Assembly: GCF_002844375.1 (NCBI RefSeq)
Contig: NZ_CP024199.1
Coordinates: 942,001 to 1,006,000 of the forward strand
Source of the DNA: Thalassospira marina
GTDB lineage: Bacteria > Pseudomonadota > Alphaproteobacteria > Rhodospirillales > Thalassospiraceae
Length of the DNA stretch: 64,000 nt
Reading direction: 5' to 3'
Each line of letters starts with the position of its first letter. Within the stretch, counting starts at the first letter, position 1. A program made the translations under genes and the position numbers. Positions 1 to 9,600 of this stretch are shown one piece after another. Under the pieces are notes generated by a model. The model saw only the letters and a list, made by a program, of their open reading frames with translations. It was not told where the DNA came from and did no database searches.

Positions 1-387
1 ATATTCGCCTGATTTCTGCTTTCGATATTATCTATGGCATAATTCAGCGCCGGTTTTACCACTTGGTCAGTCGGCGGGCGCGTGCGGATGCGGGTTAAAT
101 CTGTATAATTTGTGCAAACTGGCAGTCTTTTTGCAAAGCACCGGGTGAATTGCTGGTATTGCGCAATTTTGATCCCAAATGTTAAAGGGGTTTGCGCCAC
201 AACCGGCCTGTAAAATCAGGCAGCTACGCGCGGCTTGCGGGTCGGGCTGGTGTTGTCGATTGGCAGCACAGCGGCTATTGTGGGGCAACGGAATGTTAAC
301 GTGGCCGGGTTAATGCTGTCAGGCTGGTGACTTTTTGATGGGAAACCGGCCTTGGGCAAGGCTGTGTAGGGCAGGCAGGACACGCAG
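1..387. other. Upstream region of fliL, no supported gene
   Basis: No convincing coding frame is seen in these 387 bases. The short open frames here lack a family match or a ribosome site. The stretch holds one sigma-54-like element at 120-135, listed separately. If that promoter drives fliL, the leader would be about 240 bases long. The end of an upstream gene may lie left of the window. Confidence 0.5.
120..135 (+). promoter_or_regulatory. Candidate sigma-54 promoter before fliL
   Basis: The 16 bases TGGCAGTCTTTTTGCA match the RpoN consensus TGGCACG-N4-TTGCA at the -24 GG (121-122) and the -12 GC (133-134), with the exact 12-base spacing. The match weakens only at the end of the -24 box. 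It lies about 250 bases before fliL, which is far for a simple promoter. Confidence 0.4.
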
Positions 388-924
388 ATGGGTGACGACG
401 TCGACGAAATTGAAGAAGAAGGCGGTGGCAAGGGCGGCAGTAAAAAGCTGCTGATTGTGATTGTCCTTTTGGTTCTGCTGCTGGTGGGGGGCGCTGCGGC
501 GGCCTATTTCACCGGGTTGATGCAGCCGGTTATTGATATGGTGCTGGGTGGCGACAGCCAGACCACCGAAGAACAGGCACCTGACCAGTCGATTGAACAG
601 GCGCCGGGTGTGCCCGAAAATGTCGGCTTTGTGGATCTGCCGGAAATTCTGGTCAACCTGAATGCCGGCAGCGGCAAGCAAAGCTATCTTAAAATCCGGG
701 TCAGCCTGGAAGTGGCAGACCAGTTGAAGGTGCCCGAAGTTGAACAGATGATGCCGCGCATTGTCGACAATTTTCAGGTTTATCTTCGCGAATTGCGCCC
801 GGAAGATCTTGCCGGGTCCGAAGGCATGTTCCGTCTGCGTGAAGAATTGCTGATCCGGGTAAGTGCGGCGGCAAAGCCAGCAAAAATTAACGACGTCCTG
901 TTTAAGGAAATGCTGGTACAATAG
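388..924 (+). CDS. fliL: Flagellar basal body-associated protein FliL
   Basis: A 178-residue inner-membrane protein. After a short acidic cytoplasmic N-terminus comes one membrane helix at about residues 21-42. A periplasmic domain of the FliL fold follows, containing FVDLPEILVNL and a conserved C-terminal INDVLFKEMLVQ that is typical of the family. FliL associates with the stator units at the basal body and supports torque and swarming. It is first in a plus-strand run with fliM 48 bases downstream. Length and order (fliL before fliM) are normal, and the identification is secure from family resemblance and context. Confidence 0.93.
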   Translation: MGDDVDEIEEEGGGKGGSKKLLIVIVLLVLLLVGGAAAAYFTGLMQPVIDMVLGGDSQTTEEQAPDQSIEQAPGVPENVGFVDLPEILVNLNAGSGKQSYLKIRVSLEVADQLKVPEVEQMMPRIVDNFQVYLRELRPEDLAGSEGMFRLREELLIRVSAAAKPAKINDVLFKEMLVQ

Positions 925-972
925 GTTTTTGTACCGGCAGATTTGCGGATATTGAGCCTGGGATAAACGCCA

Positions 973-2097
973 ATGGCCGACGAAGATGATGATGATGCAC
1001 TAGCCGCCGAATGGGAAGCCATGGCAGGCGGTGGCGAGGATGGCGACGGCGGCGATGATATGGCCGCCGAATGGGAATCCATGCTTGGCGAAGATGGCGG
1101 CGAGGACGAAGACCTTGTCGGCCCCGGCTCTGCGCGTGTTCTTAACCAGGACGAAATCGACAGCCTTCTGGGTTTTGACGATGGCAGCGGGTCGGGCGAC
1201 CAGTCCGGTATCCAGGCGATCATCAATTCCTCAATGGTGGCTTACGAACGTCTGCCGATGCTCGAAGTGGTCTTTGACCGCCTTGTGCGTATGATGTCGA
1301 CCTCGCTTCGTAACTTCACCTCGGACAACGTCGAAGTCTCGCTTGATAATATTCTGTCGCTGCGTTTTGGCGATTATCTGAACTCGATCCCGCTGCCGGC
1401 CATGCTGGGTGTGTTCAAGGCCGAGGAATGGGATAACTACGGCCTTCTTACCGTTGATTCCGCGCTGATCTATTCGATCGTGGACGTGTTGTTGGGCGGG
1501 CGCCGCGGTACGGCGGCTATGCGTATTGAAGGCCGCCCCTATACCACGATTGAACGCAATCTGGTCGAACGCATGATCCATGTGGTTCTGGGCGATCTTT
1601 CCGCCGCGTTTGACCCGTTAAGCCCGGTTAATTTCCGGTTTGAACGCCTGGAAACCAACCCGCGTTTTGCCACCATTGCCCGTCATGCCAACGCGGCCAT
1701 TGTCGCTAAATTGCGTATCGATATGGAAGATCGCGGCGGGCGGCTGGAACTTCTGATCCCCTATGCAACGCTGGAGCCGGTTCGTGAATTGCTGCTCCAG
1801 ATGTTCATGGGTGAAAAGTTCGGCCGTGACTCGATCTGGGAAAACCACCTTGCCAACGAGTTGTGGCAGACGCATGTTAACCTGCTGGCTGTTCTGGATG
1901 AACAGGTCATGTCGCTGGGCGATGTGATCAATCTGGAGGTAGGGAACCGGATGTTGCTCAATACCGGGCCAACATCACCGGTGGAAGTACGGTGCGGGGA
2001 TGTCGCCCTGTTTCGTGGTCTGATGGGGCGAAAAGGGGACCGAATCGCCATTCAGGTGCGGGAACGGGCGCGGAAAAACAAGGAGGAAACCAGCTGA
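973..2097 (+). CDS. fliM: Flagellar motor switch protein FliM
   Basis: A 374-residue C-ring protein that binds phospho-CheY to switch the direction of rotation. The CheY-binding segment LNQDEIDSLLG, normally at the very N-terminus, sits at residues 57-67. The middle CheC-like domain and a C-terminal SpoA domain follow. Ahead of it is a very acidic extension holding two copies of a short motif, AAEWEAM (about 12-18) and AAEWESM (about 32-38). This lengthened, duplicated N-terminus is the odd point. The stop codon overlaps the start of the next gene, so translation is probably coupled. FliN is not in this stretch. Confidence 0.95.
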   Translation: MADEDDDDALAAEWEAMAGGGEDGDGGDDMAAEWESMLGEDGGEDEDLVGPGSARVLNQDEIDSLLGFDDGSGSGDQSGIQAIINSSMVAYERLPMLEVVFDRLVRMMSTSLRNFTSDNVEVSLDNILSLRFGDYLNSIPLPAMLGVFKAEEWDNYGLLTVDSALIYSIVDVLLGGRRGTAAMRIEGRPYTTIERNLVERMIHVVLGDLSAAFDPLSPVNFRFERLETNPRFATIARHANAAIVAKLRIDMEDRGGRLELLIPYATLEPVRELLLQMFMGEKFGRDSIWENHLANELWQTHVNLLAVLDEQVMSLGDVINLEVGNRMLLNTGPTSPVEVRCGDVALFRGLMGRKGDRIAIQVRERARKNKEETS

Positions 2098-2765
2098 TGG
2101 ATTTCGAGTTCTATCTCGATCTCCTGATGATTGTTTTGCTGTTGGCGACAATCATCTATGCGCTGATGCTTAATCGCAGGCTTGCTGCCTTTCGTCGCAA
2201 TCGCGAGGAAATGGAGCAGTTCCTGTCGGCATTTAATGCCGCAACGGAACGCGCCGAGATTCTGATCCAGTCCTTGAAGGAAATGGCATCGCAAAGCGGG
2301 GACGCGTTGCGCGAGGATATCGAGCGGGCCACCGGCCTGCATGAGGACCTGTCCTTTATGGTTGACCGGGGCGATGCAATCGCCAATCGCCTGGAAAAGG
2401 CGGCAAGCGGCGCCAATGCCGCGCGCAAAGGCCCGGCAGCTTCTGCCGAGCCAGGCTTTGCCACAGGTGGTAACGCCGGTGTCGGGGCAAAGCCGCCGCT
2501 TGATGAACGTAATGATCGTGTCGGTATTGAAACCCGGGCCGAGGAACTTGCCGCCCGCATGGTGCGCGATACCGAAATGAAAAACAGCCGTAATGCCTAT
2601 GAAGGTGGAGCCACCCGCAATGCGCCGATCGAAGATCGCGGGCCGTCGCTTTCCGCGCGTGAAGATCGCAGGGCAAATATCCTGGATGACGATGACGCCG
2701 ATCAGGATGCCGGCCGGTCCGAAGCCGAACGGGAATTGCTTGCTGCGTTGCGATCGGTCAGATAA
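2097..2765 (+). CDS. DUF6468-like membrane-anchored coiled-coil protein
   Basis: A 222-residue protein whose ATG overlaps the fliM stop codon. I chose this start over an upstream in-frame ATG at 1992 because it follows an AAGGAGG ribosome site and begins directly with a membrane helix (about residues 4-24). The next 40 residues are charged and heptad-like, suggesting a short coiled coil. The remainder is low-complexity and rich in Asp, Arg and Ala. It resembles, from memory, the DUF6468 family that sits next to fliM in Rhodospirillales. Function is unknown; position suggests a motor-associated role. Confidence 0.8.
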   Translation: MDFEFYLDLLMIVLLLATIIYALMLNRRLAAFRRNREEMEQFLSAFNAATERAEILIQSLKEMASQSGDALREDIERATGLHEDLSFMVDRGDAIANRLEKAASGANAARKGPAASAEPGFATGGNAGVGAKPPLDERNDRVGIETRAEELAARMVRDTEMKNSRNAYEGGATRNAPIEDRGPSLSAREDRRANILDDDDADQDAGRSEAERELLAALRSVR

Positions 2766-2978
2766 CCGGGGCTGAAAGCCGGTTTTTGGGGAATTAAGTG
2801 GGGATTTGCGATACTGCCATGACATAAATAGCGGGCCTGTTTATTAAAACGGGCTTGTTCCAGGCATGATTGCGACCCATTTTTATATATAATGGGCCTG
2901 TGATCTGTGCAGGCAGTTTGTAAATATGGTTTTCAGGTCGCACCACAATGGGTGCTTTGAATTCTGTCGGGTGAGTGA

Positions 2979-3707
2979 ATGTCTTCTTTGCGTATTTTGC
3001 CATTGCTGATTTTGGTGTCAGGGCTTGTCCTGTCGCTTAAGGTCGCTGATGTCGTGTCAATCTGGCGCGATGGCGGGGACGTGCAGGAAGCCGCCGCTGT
3101 CAGCATGGTGCAGGCCGCCCGCGCGCAGGAAAATCCTGCCGATGCCGCCGGTATTGCCGGTGAACCGGGCCTTGATGACCCGGCAGCAGGCGATGCATCC
3201 ACCCCGGCGATGGACCAGGAAGCCGCTGCCAGTGGCGAAACCCCGGAAGACCCGCCCAGCTTTGGCGGGGACCCGACCCTGTTTACCCAGGAAGAAATTG
3301 ACCTTCTGCAAAACCTGTCGGCCCGCCGGGCAGAGCTGGACCGCCGTGAACAGCGCCTTGATGAACGCGAAAGCCTGATCACGGCAGCCGAAGCCCGGAT
3401 CGACAGCAAAATCGCCGAAATGAAACGGCTGCAAACAACCATTGCCCAGCTTGTTGAAAAGAAAGACGAAAAAGACGAAGACCGGATCAAGAAACTGATC
3501 ACGGTTTATGAAAAAATGAAGCCAAAGGACGCCGCCCGGATCTGGAACGATCTGGATATGAATATCCTGCTGCAGGTCGCCCAGGGGATGCGCGAAGCCA
3601 ACACCGCTGCTGTTCTGGCCGAAATGACGCCGGACCGCGCACGCGCACTGACAACGGAACTTGCCTATAAGCGCGATTTGAGCACGCTGCCATTGACAAA
3701 TCCGTAA
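2979..3707 (+). CDS. MotE-like flagellar protein (MgtE-N type C-domain)
   Basis: A 242-residue protein with an uncleaved or cleaved hydrophobic leader at residues 5-20, a Pro/Ala/Asp-rich linker, a charged coiled coil at about 100-165 and a C-terminal helical domain. That domain reads YEKMKPKDAARIWNDLD ... GMREANTAAVLAEM and resembles the MgtE intracellular N-domain. This layout is that of rhizobial MotE, a periplasmic chaperone for a stator protein. The position between fliM and cheY in a motility operon agrees. The symbol is left blank because no MotC-like partner is seen in the window. Confidence 0.8.
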   Translation: MSSLRILPLLILVSGLVLSLKVADVVSIWRDGGDVQEAAAVSMVQAARAQENPADAAGIAGEPGLDDPAAGDASTPAMDQEAAASGETPEDPPSFGGDPTLFTQEEIDLLQNLSARRAELDRREQRLDERESLITAAEARIDSKIAEMKRLQTTIAQLVEKKDEKDEDRIKKLITVYEKMKPKDAARIWNDLDMNILLQVAQGMREANTAAVLAEMTPDRARALTTELAYKRDLSTLPLTNP

Positions 3708-3918
3708 CCTGTCTGCGTCTAATAAAACACCGAAGCCCAAGAAAGTGAAAAATAACCATCGGGTTTTTAGGGCTGTTCTTGATTCCGGATGGGTGAAGTC
3801 CCATTTTTATCGAAGTGAAAAGCCTTGATTAACCTTAATTAAATAGGTACATCACGAAGATAATGTTCCTAACCGAAGCTGGGTATTTTTCCAGATTGAC
3901 AGCATCATGGAGTGGTAA

Positions 3919-4305
3919 ATGTCCGTCGATCCCAATATGCCAATTCTGATTGTCGATGATTACAAAACCATGTTGCGTATCATCCGTAATCTTCTTCGTC
4001 AGTTGAACTTCACCAATATTGAAGAAGCAACCGATGGCAGCATGGCGTTGCGCAAGCTGCGTGAGAAGCCGTTCAGTCTGGTTATTTCCGACTGGAACAT
4101 GGAGCCGATGACTGGCCTTCAGCTGCTGAAGGAAGTTCGCGCCGATGCAAAACTGAAGGACCTTCCCTTCATCATGATCACCGCCGAAGCCAAGACCGAA
4201 AACGTCGTCATGGCGAAAAAGGCCGGTGTATCAAACTACATCGTCAAGCCGTTCAATGCCGAAACCCTCAAGGGTAAGCTGACCACGGTTCTTGGTGATT
4301 TCTAA
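3919..4305 (+). CDS. cheY: Chemotaxis response regulator CheY
   Basis: A 128-residue single-domain receiver. The acidic pair DD lies at about residues 13-14, the phospho-acceptor is Asp58 (ISDWNM), then come the conserved Thr (MITAEA) and Lys (IVKPF). When phosphorylated it binds FliM to reverse the motor. The WNMEP context around the Asp is classic CheY. The ATG is preceded by GGAGTGGTAA. cheZ follows after 24 bases. Upstream, around 3826-3844, are closely spaced TTAA motifs, discussed under findings. Confidence 0.95.
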   Translation: MSVDPNMPILIVDDYKTMLRIIRNLLRQLNFTNIEEATDGSMALRKLREKPFSLVISDWNMEPMTGLQLLKEVRADAKLKDLPFIMITAEAKTENVVMAKKAGVSNYIVKPFNAETLKGKLTTVLGDF

Positions 4306-4329
4306 GTCAGAAAAGGGGCACGGGGCATT

Positions 4330-4992
4330 TTGTCCCGTGATACCGCCGTGGATGATAGCCAACTACGTGATCTGCTGACGCAGCTTAAGAAACGCCTTGA
4401 AAAAGGCGATCTTAAGATCGAGGAAGTTTCCGGGCTGGTTGAAAGCCTTGCGAAATATCTTCCTGCCAGCACAAAGACCGACAATCAGGATGAAAAACGC
4501 CTGTTTGGCGAACTTGACGAGCTTTCCAGCATCATCCGCAAGATGAAATCGGAAATCGCGTCGCTGCGTCCTGATGACATCAAGGCCGAATACATCCCGA
4601 ATGCGACTGACGAGCTTGATGCCATCGTTGATGCAACGGCAGGTGCCACGCACGAAATTCTTGATGCGATGGATTCACTTGAAGAATTTGCATCTACCCT
4701 GCCGCCCGAACAGGCCGAAATCGTGACCAATGCCACGATGCGCGTCTATGAAGCCTGCAATTTCCAGGACATCACCGGGCAGCGTACGACCAAGGTTGTC
4801 AAGGCACTGAAAGCCATTGAAGAACGGGTCGAGGGGCTGGTAACGGCATTTGGCGCGGAAATCGCACGTTATGCCGCGGAAAACCCCCGCAAGGCCAAGG
4901 ACCAACCCAGTGGCGATGATGCCCTGCTTAATGGTCCGCAGCTTGAAGGCAAGGGTGTGTCGCAGGCCGATATTGATGCGATGTTTAATTGA
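4330..4992 (+). CDS. cheZ: Chemotaxis protein phosphatase CheZ
   Basis: A 220-residue helical protein starting at a TTG codon; GGGGCACGGGGC upstream provides a modest ribosome site. The catalytic FQDITGQR motif is present, with the active Gln at about residue 146. The extreme C-terminus (VSQADIDAMFN) is the CheY-tethering tail. CheZ removes the phosphate from CheY-P. Its place directly after cheY supports the assignment. A QADIDAMF tail resembles the FliM N-terminal CheY-binding helix, as expected. Confidence 0.93.
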   Translation: MSRDTAVDDSQLRDLLTQLKKRLEKGDLKIEEVSGLVESLAKYLPASTKTDNQDEKRLFGELDELSSIIRKMKSEIASLRPDDIKAEYIPNATDELDAIVDATAGATHEILDAMDSLEEFASTLPPEQAEIVTNATMRVYEACNFQDITGQRTTKVVKALKAIEERVEGLVTAFGAEIARYAAENPRKAKDQPSGDDALLNGPQLEGKGVSQADIDAMFN

Positions 4993-5018
4993 CCCTTTGG
5001 GCGAAATGACGAACGGGT

Positions 5019-5885
5019 ATGGCAGAAGCAGAAGATGACGCCCCACAACGCGTAAGTGCCGCCACCGGTGGTACGACGGCGTTGTTTTTGTCGCTTTATC
5101 TTTTGCTTCTGGCCTTTTTTATCCTTCTCAACACCATCTCTACCTATGAAGAGGTCAAGGCCCAGAAAGTGCAGCAAAGCCTTTCATCGGCCTTTGCATC
5201 CATTCTTCCCCCCACCACCAGCCTTGATACCGTCACATCGGTTGATGGGCCGCTGATTGCCGCCCAGGAAACCCAGCAAAAACTGGGCGATCTGTTTCAG
5301 TCACCGCTAAAGGTGGCGCGGGTCGAAGTGCTGCAGCCGGGCAAGCTGCTTGAAGTCATGATGCATACCGACCAGCTTTTTGACCCGGAAAAAATCACCA
5401 TTCGTGAACGCCAGCGCGGTTTTGTTGCCAATCTGGCCACGGCCCTGGCCGATACCAGCGGCGGTGCGCAATATGAAATGGAAATGATGCTGGGCAGCAA
5501 TCTTGGCAAACATGGCACCGTGCCGATTGATGGCAGCCTTGAAATTGCCCGTGCTGGTGCCTTTGCCCGGGCGGTCATTGCCGCTGGCGCACCGGCGCGT
5601 GCGATTGATGTGGGCATCGATCCCAGTGCGGATCCGTTTATTGTCACTTTCCGGTTTTTCTGGGATCAGACAGCCGCCGCCAAGGCCGCAGCCGAACGGG
5701 CCGCTGCTGCCAAACGCGCGATGCAAATGACGGTTCCTTTGCCGTCCCTGCCCAAAAACAATACGGGTGGCCCGTCAGTGACCATTCCCCTGCCAATGGC
5801 ATCGCCCGGCGTAACCCCCGATATGACAACCGAACCCGGCGCCACCGATACCGGCGCACCGGCCCCAGCGGGAGACGGCGGATGA
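5019..5885 (+). CDS. MotB-like protein lacking the channel aspartate
   Basis: A 288-residue protein with a short acidic cytoplasmic N-terminus, one membrane helix at about residues 20-40 and a periplasmic part that looks like a degenerate OmpA/MotB domain (LFDPEKITIRERQ ... IARAGAFARAVI). A Pro/Thr-rich tail follows. In MotB the membrane helix carries an essential proton-binding Asp; here the equivalent start of the helix reads TGGTTALFLSLY and has none. The gene overlaps the next MotB-like gene by 4 bases (ATGA), so the two are translationally coupled and may pair. No motA is in the window. Confidence 0.8.
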   Translation: MAEAEDDAPQRVSAATGGTTALFLSLYLLLLAFFILLNTISTYEEVKAQKVQQSLSSAFASILPPTTSLDTVTSVDGPLIAAQETQQKLGDLFQSPLKVARVEVLQPGKLLEVMMHTDQLFDPEKITIRERQRGFVANLATALADTSGGAQYEMEMMLGSNLGKHGTVPIDGSLEIARAGAFARAVIAAGAPARAIDVGIDPSADPFIVTFRFFWDQTAAAKAAAERAAAAKRAMQMTVPLPSLPKNNTGGPSVTIPLPMASPGVTPDMTTEPGATDTGAPAPAGDGG

Positions 5886-6604
5886 TCGACGAACCAAAAA
5901 GGGAAGAACCGACCGGCCCGCCGATCTGGATGCTCAGCCTGGCAGACCTGATTTCGCTGCTGCTGACCTTTTTTGTCATGCTGTTTGCAATGTCGAGCGT
6001 GAAGGTGGACCGCTGGGATGAAGTTGTTGATTCCCTGTCGCAATCCATCCGCCCGGCACCGGTTGATCCGACCGATGAACCAACCGCACAAATGAATATT
6101 CCCAGGGTTTATCGCAAACCGGCAATGAACCTTGATTATTTAAGTTCGGTAATCGAAGGGGCCATTCGCAAGGACCCGATCCTGCAGCATGCGCGATTGA
6201 AGCATGCATCGGATAAACTGGTTATTTCCCTGCCTGGCGATGTGATGTTTGTGCCCGGCAGCGAAAAACTGGCCCAGCCTGCCCGCCAGGCCCTGTTTTT
6301 GCTGGGCGGGGTGTTGTCGAATATCGGCAACCGTGTCGGCGTGCAGGGCCACAGCGACCCGCGCCCGGTTAGCGGTCTAAGCCGCTATGCCTCTAACTGG
6401 GAATTGTCATTGGCCCGTGCGGCCGAAGTCGCAAACGAATTAAAAAAGTCCGGTTATCTGGATTACATAAATATTTACGGATTTGCGGCATCAAGATACG
6501 ACGAACTGCCGCGGACCGATGATGAAGACAAGCGCTATGAAATGGCGCGTCGTGTAGACATTGTCATTGAACCCCACGGCGGGAGTGGTGTCGGAGGTTC
6601 ATAA
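5882..6604 (+). CDS. MotB-like stator protein with OmpA-type peptidoglycan-binding domain
   Basis: A 240-residue protein. The membrane helix at about residues 18-38 begins SLADLISLLLTFF and keeps an Asp (residue 22) where MotB has its proton-binding Asp. The C-terminal OmpA-like domain shows VQGHSDPRPV and the ELSLARAAEVANEL helix with a following RRVDIVIEP strand, as in MotB and Pal. It should anchor a complex to peptidoglycan. Its start overlaps the previous MotB-like gene, and the TPR gene follows 4 bases later. It could be the true MotB or a paralogue working with the preceding protein. Confidence 0.87.
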   Translation: MIDEPKREEPTGPPIWMLSLADLISLLLTFFVMLFAMSSVKVDRWDEVVDSLSQSIRPAPVDPTDEPTAQMNIPRVYRKPAMNLDYLSSVIEGAIRKDPILQHARLKHASDKLVISLPGDVMFVPGSEKLAQPARQALFLLGGVLSNIGNRVGVQGHSDPRPVSGLSRYASNWELSLARAAEVANELKKSGYLDYINIYGFAASRYDELPRTDDEDKRYEMARRVDIVIEPHGGSGVGGS

Positions 6605-6607
6605 GGG

Positions 6608-9600
6608 ATGCGATTTGGGTTAACGCGACTGTTGCTGGCTGTTGCCGTCGCGACTGCCGGTATGGTGGTCGCGGTGCAAACGGCGCCGGTTGCCTATGCC
6701 CAATCCGCCAATCCCGTGATCATCCGTTCCGGTGACCATGATGGTTATGGCCGCATCGTCATCCAGTGGGACCGCAAAACCGAATATACCGCCGAAATCA
6801 TCGGCAATCAGCTGGTCGTCCGGTTTAACCAGCCACTGGTGGCATCACTACGCGGTGTCGTTGATCCCATCAGCGATTATGTCTCCGAAGCCTTCTTTGA
6901 CCCCGATGGTCGCACGGTTGCCTTTGTGCTGCGCAATGATTTTGACGTGCGCGCCTTTAACGTTGGCAACAATGTGGTGCTTGATATCCTGGATAAGCAG
7001 GAACCCGCACCCGCGCCAGAACCAACCCCTGCGCCAACACCCACGCCAACGCCAGCTCCTGCAACAACACCTGCCCCTGCACCAACCCCAGCGCAGCCCG
7101 CCCCTACGGCAACGCCACCGGCTAGCGGCAATATGCCTGCACCGGCGGCAAAGCCCGCCACACCGGCACCTTCGCGCCCGGCACCTGCACCAACGTCGCC
7201 CTCGGTGCCTTCTGCGGCACCATCTGCCAGCGCACCGGCATCGCAACCGCCTGCCAATGCTGCCACTAACGCGGCAGGGCAGAATGTGCCGGGGCTGGAA
7301 ATTCGTGTTGGCCGGCATCCGACCTTTTACCGGCTGGTTTTTGACTGGCCCAAAAACGTCAATTATCAGGTCACCGGGCCGGACGGGCAAAAAAGCATCG
7401 TGTTTGACAGCCCGGCGCGCATTGATGATGTCGCCACGTCCCGGCGTTTGCCCCGTGGCGTGACGCTAACGCAAACCGGCACCACGCCGCTTGGTGTGCA
7501 AATTGCGACCGATCCGGCGCGCAGCCTGCGTCATTTCCGCTCTGGCACCAAGGTCGTGGTGGATATCATGGGGGTTAATGGCAACCCGCAGGGCGACGAA
7601 GCCCCGGCAGGTACGCCGCGCAGCCCTGCTTCGGGGAATGACAATGTTGTTTCCCAACCCATCACGCCACCGGGCGCACCAGAAACCGCACCGTCCGGTT
7701 CGTCGGCATCGGGCAATACGGGCAGCAAGGCACCGGTCAATAACGGCGCAAATGCCAATGCCCCGCGTAAACTTGGTCCGCCCGAAACACCCCGTGCACC
7801 AGCCGCAACCGCGTCGGAAGGGCAGGCCGCGGCCGTTGAAAGCATTGGTAAAATCGTTGTTGGTGTCACGCAGGATGCCTCGAAACTGGAACTGACCTTT
7901 CCCTTTGGCAGGCCAACAGGGGCCGCCATTTGGGACCGGGCAGGTTTTTTGTGGTTTGCATTTGATACCCGTGCCGAACTGGATCTGGGCCGTGTCCGTC
8001 AGGAAGCCAACCAGGTGATTGGCGTGATCGAGCAGCTTGAAAACCCGCAAGGGACGCTGGTGCGCATGACCATCCCCGAAGGGGTCGGCCTGATCACCAA
8101 GCAGGATGAACTGGGCGGCTGGGTTGTCACCATGGAGGCCGGGCAGCTTCAACCCGTAGAACGCCTTGGCCCGACGATTGAACTTGATGACGATACCAAG
8201 GCCCGGCTGGCCGTTCCCCTGACCGGGGTTCACGACACCATGACGGTGGAAGACCCCGAAGTGGGCGATACCCTGCGCGTGGTGCCCACCACCCAGCCCG
8301 GATACGGTATTGAAAGCGCACTGCATTACCCCGAATTTAACGTACTGCCATCCTTTCAGGGGGTTGTGGTTGCGCCAATCAATGACCGGGTAAAGGTTTC
8401 GCACCGCACCGGGGCGGCCAACCAGGGCGAAATCGCCGATCCGACCGCACCTGCCACACGGGGCGAGGCCGTGGTGGTGACGGCTGATAACGGCCTTAAT
8501 ATTTCGCCCGAAGGGGCAAAGTTGCTGGCATCGGCAACGGGGGTTCGCGCCCGCACTGGCGATGATGCCGATGCAGGCCGTATCTTTGATCTCGATAACT
8601 GGCGTCGCGGCGGGCTGGATAATTACAACCAAGCCATTACCGGTCTTCTGAAGGAAGTTGTCGATAGCGGCGATGAACACCGCAACAAGGCGCGGCTGGA
8701 TATGGCACGGTATTACGTTGCCAATGGCCTTGGCCCCGAAGCCAATGCCATGATCGAAATGATGGAACGTGACGACCCGCTGATCGGCCAAAAATCCGAA
8801 TTTCGCGCGCTTAAAGGGGCGGCAAAGTTCCTGAATGGCCAATATGAAGAAGCCGACCGCCTGTTAACCGACCCGCGCGTTGGCGACATGACCGAAGCCA
8901 AACTGTGGCGTGCGGTAAACAATGCCGCACGCGGCCGCCCCAATGAAGGGGCGCGTGACCTGATGGAATCCATTCATCTGCTGGATCGTTACCCGCCCGA
9001 ACTTCTGATGCGTCTTGGCCCGGTTGCTGCCGAACAGGCCCTGATTGTCAAAAATCCGAAGGCGGGGATGGAAGTCATCCGCAAGATGCTGGAAACACCG
9101 GACGCACCGAAAAACAAGCTTCTGGATGTGGAATATCTGAAAGGCCTGTTTGAACAGGAAGCCGGGCAGTTTGACCAGGCCATTGCCACCTGGGACAAAG
9201 TTGCCGATGGTGATAACCGCAAGGCGCGGGCACATGCCATTTTTGACCGCACCGAACTGCTGTTGAAATTAAAACGCCTAACGGTTGATGATGCCATCGC
9301 CCAGCTTGAAAAACTGCGTTTCGCCTGGCGCGGCGATGATTTTGAACTCGCCGTTCTGCGCCGGCTGGGGAACCTGCAAATCGAAGGCAAACATTTCCGC
9401 GATGGTTTGAAAACCCTGCGCCAGGCCGCCATTTTCTTCCCCAACCATCCGTCCACACCGGCGGTAACGGAAAAAATGCATAAAACCTTCGAAGACCTTT
9501 ACCTTGGCGATGACATCAACAATATCTCCGCCATCAAGGCCGTCGCCCTTTATGATGAATTCCGCGAACTGACCCCGGCCGGTGAAAAGGGGGATGAACT

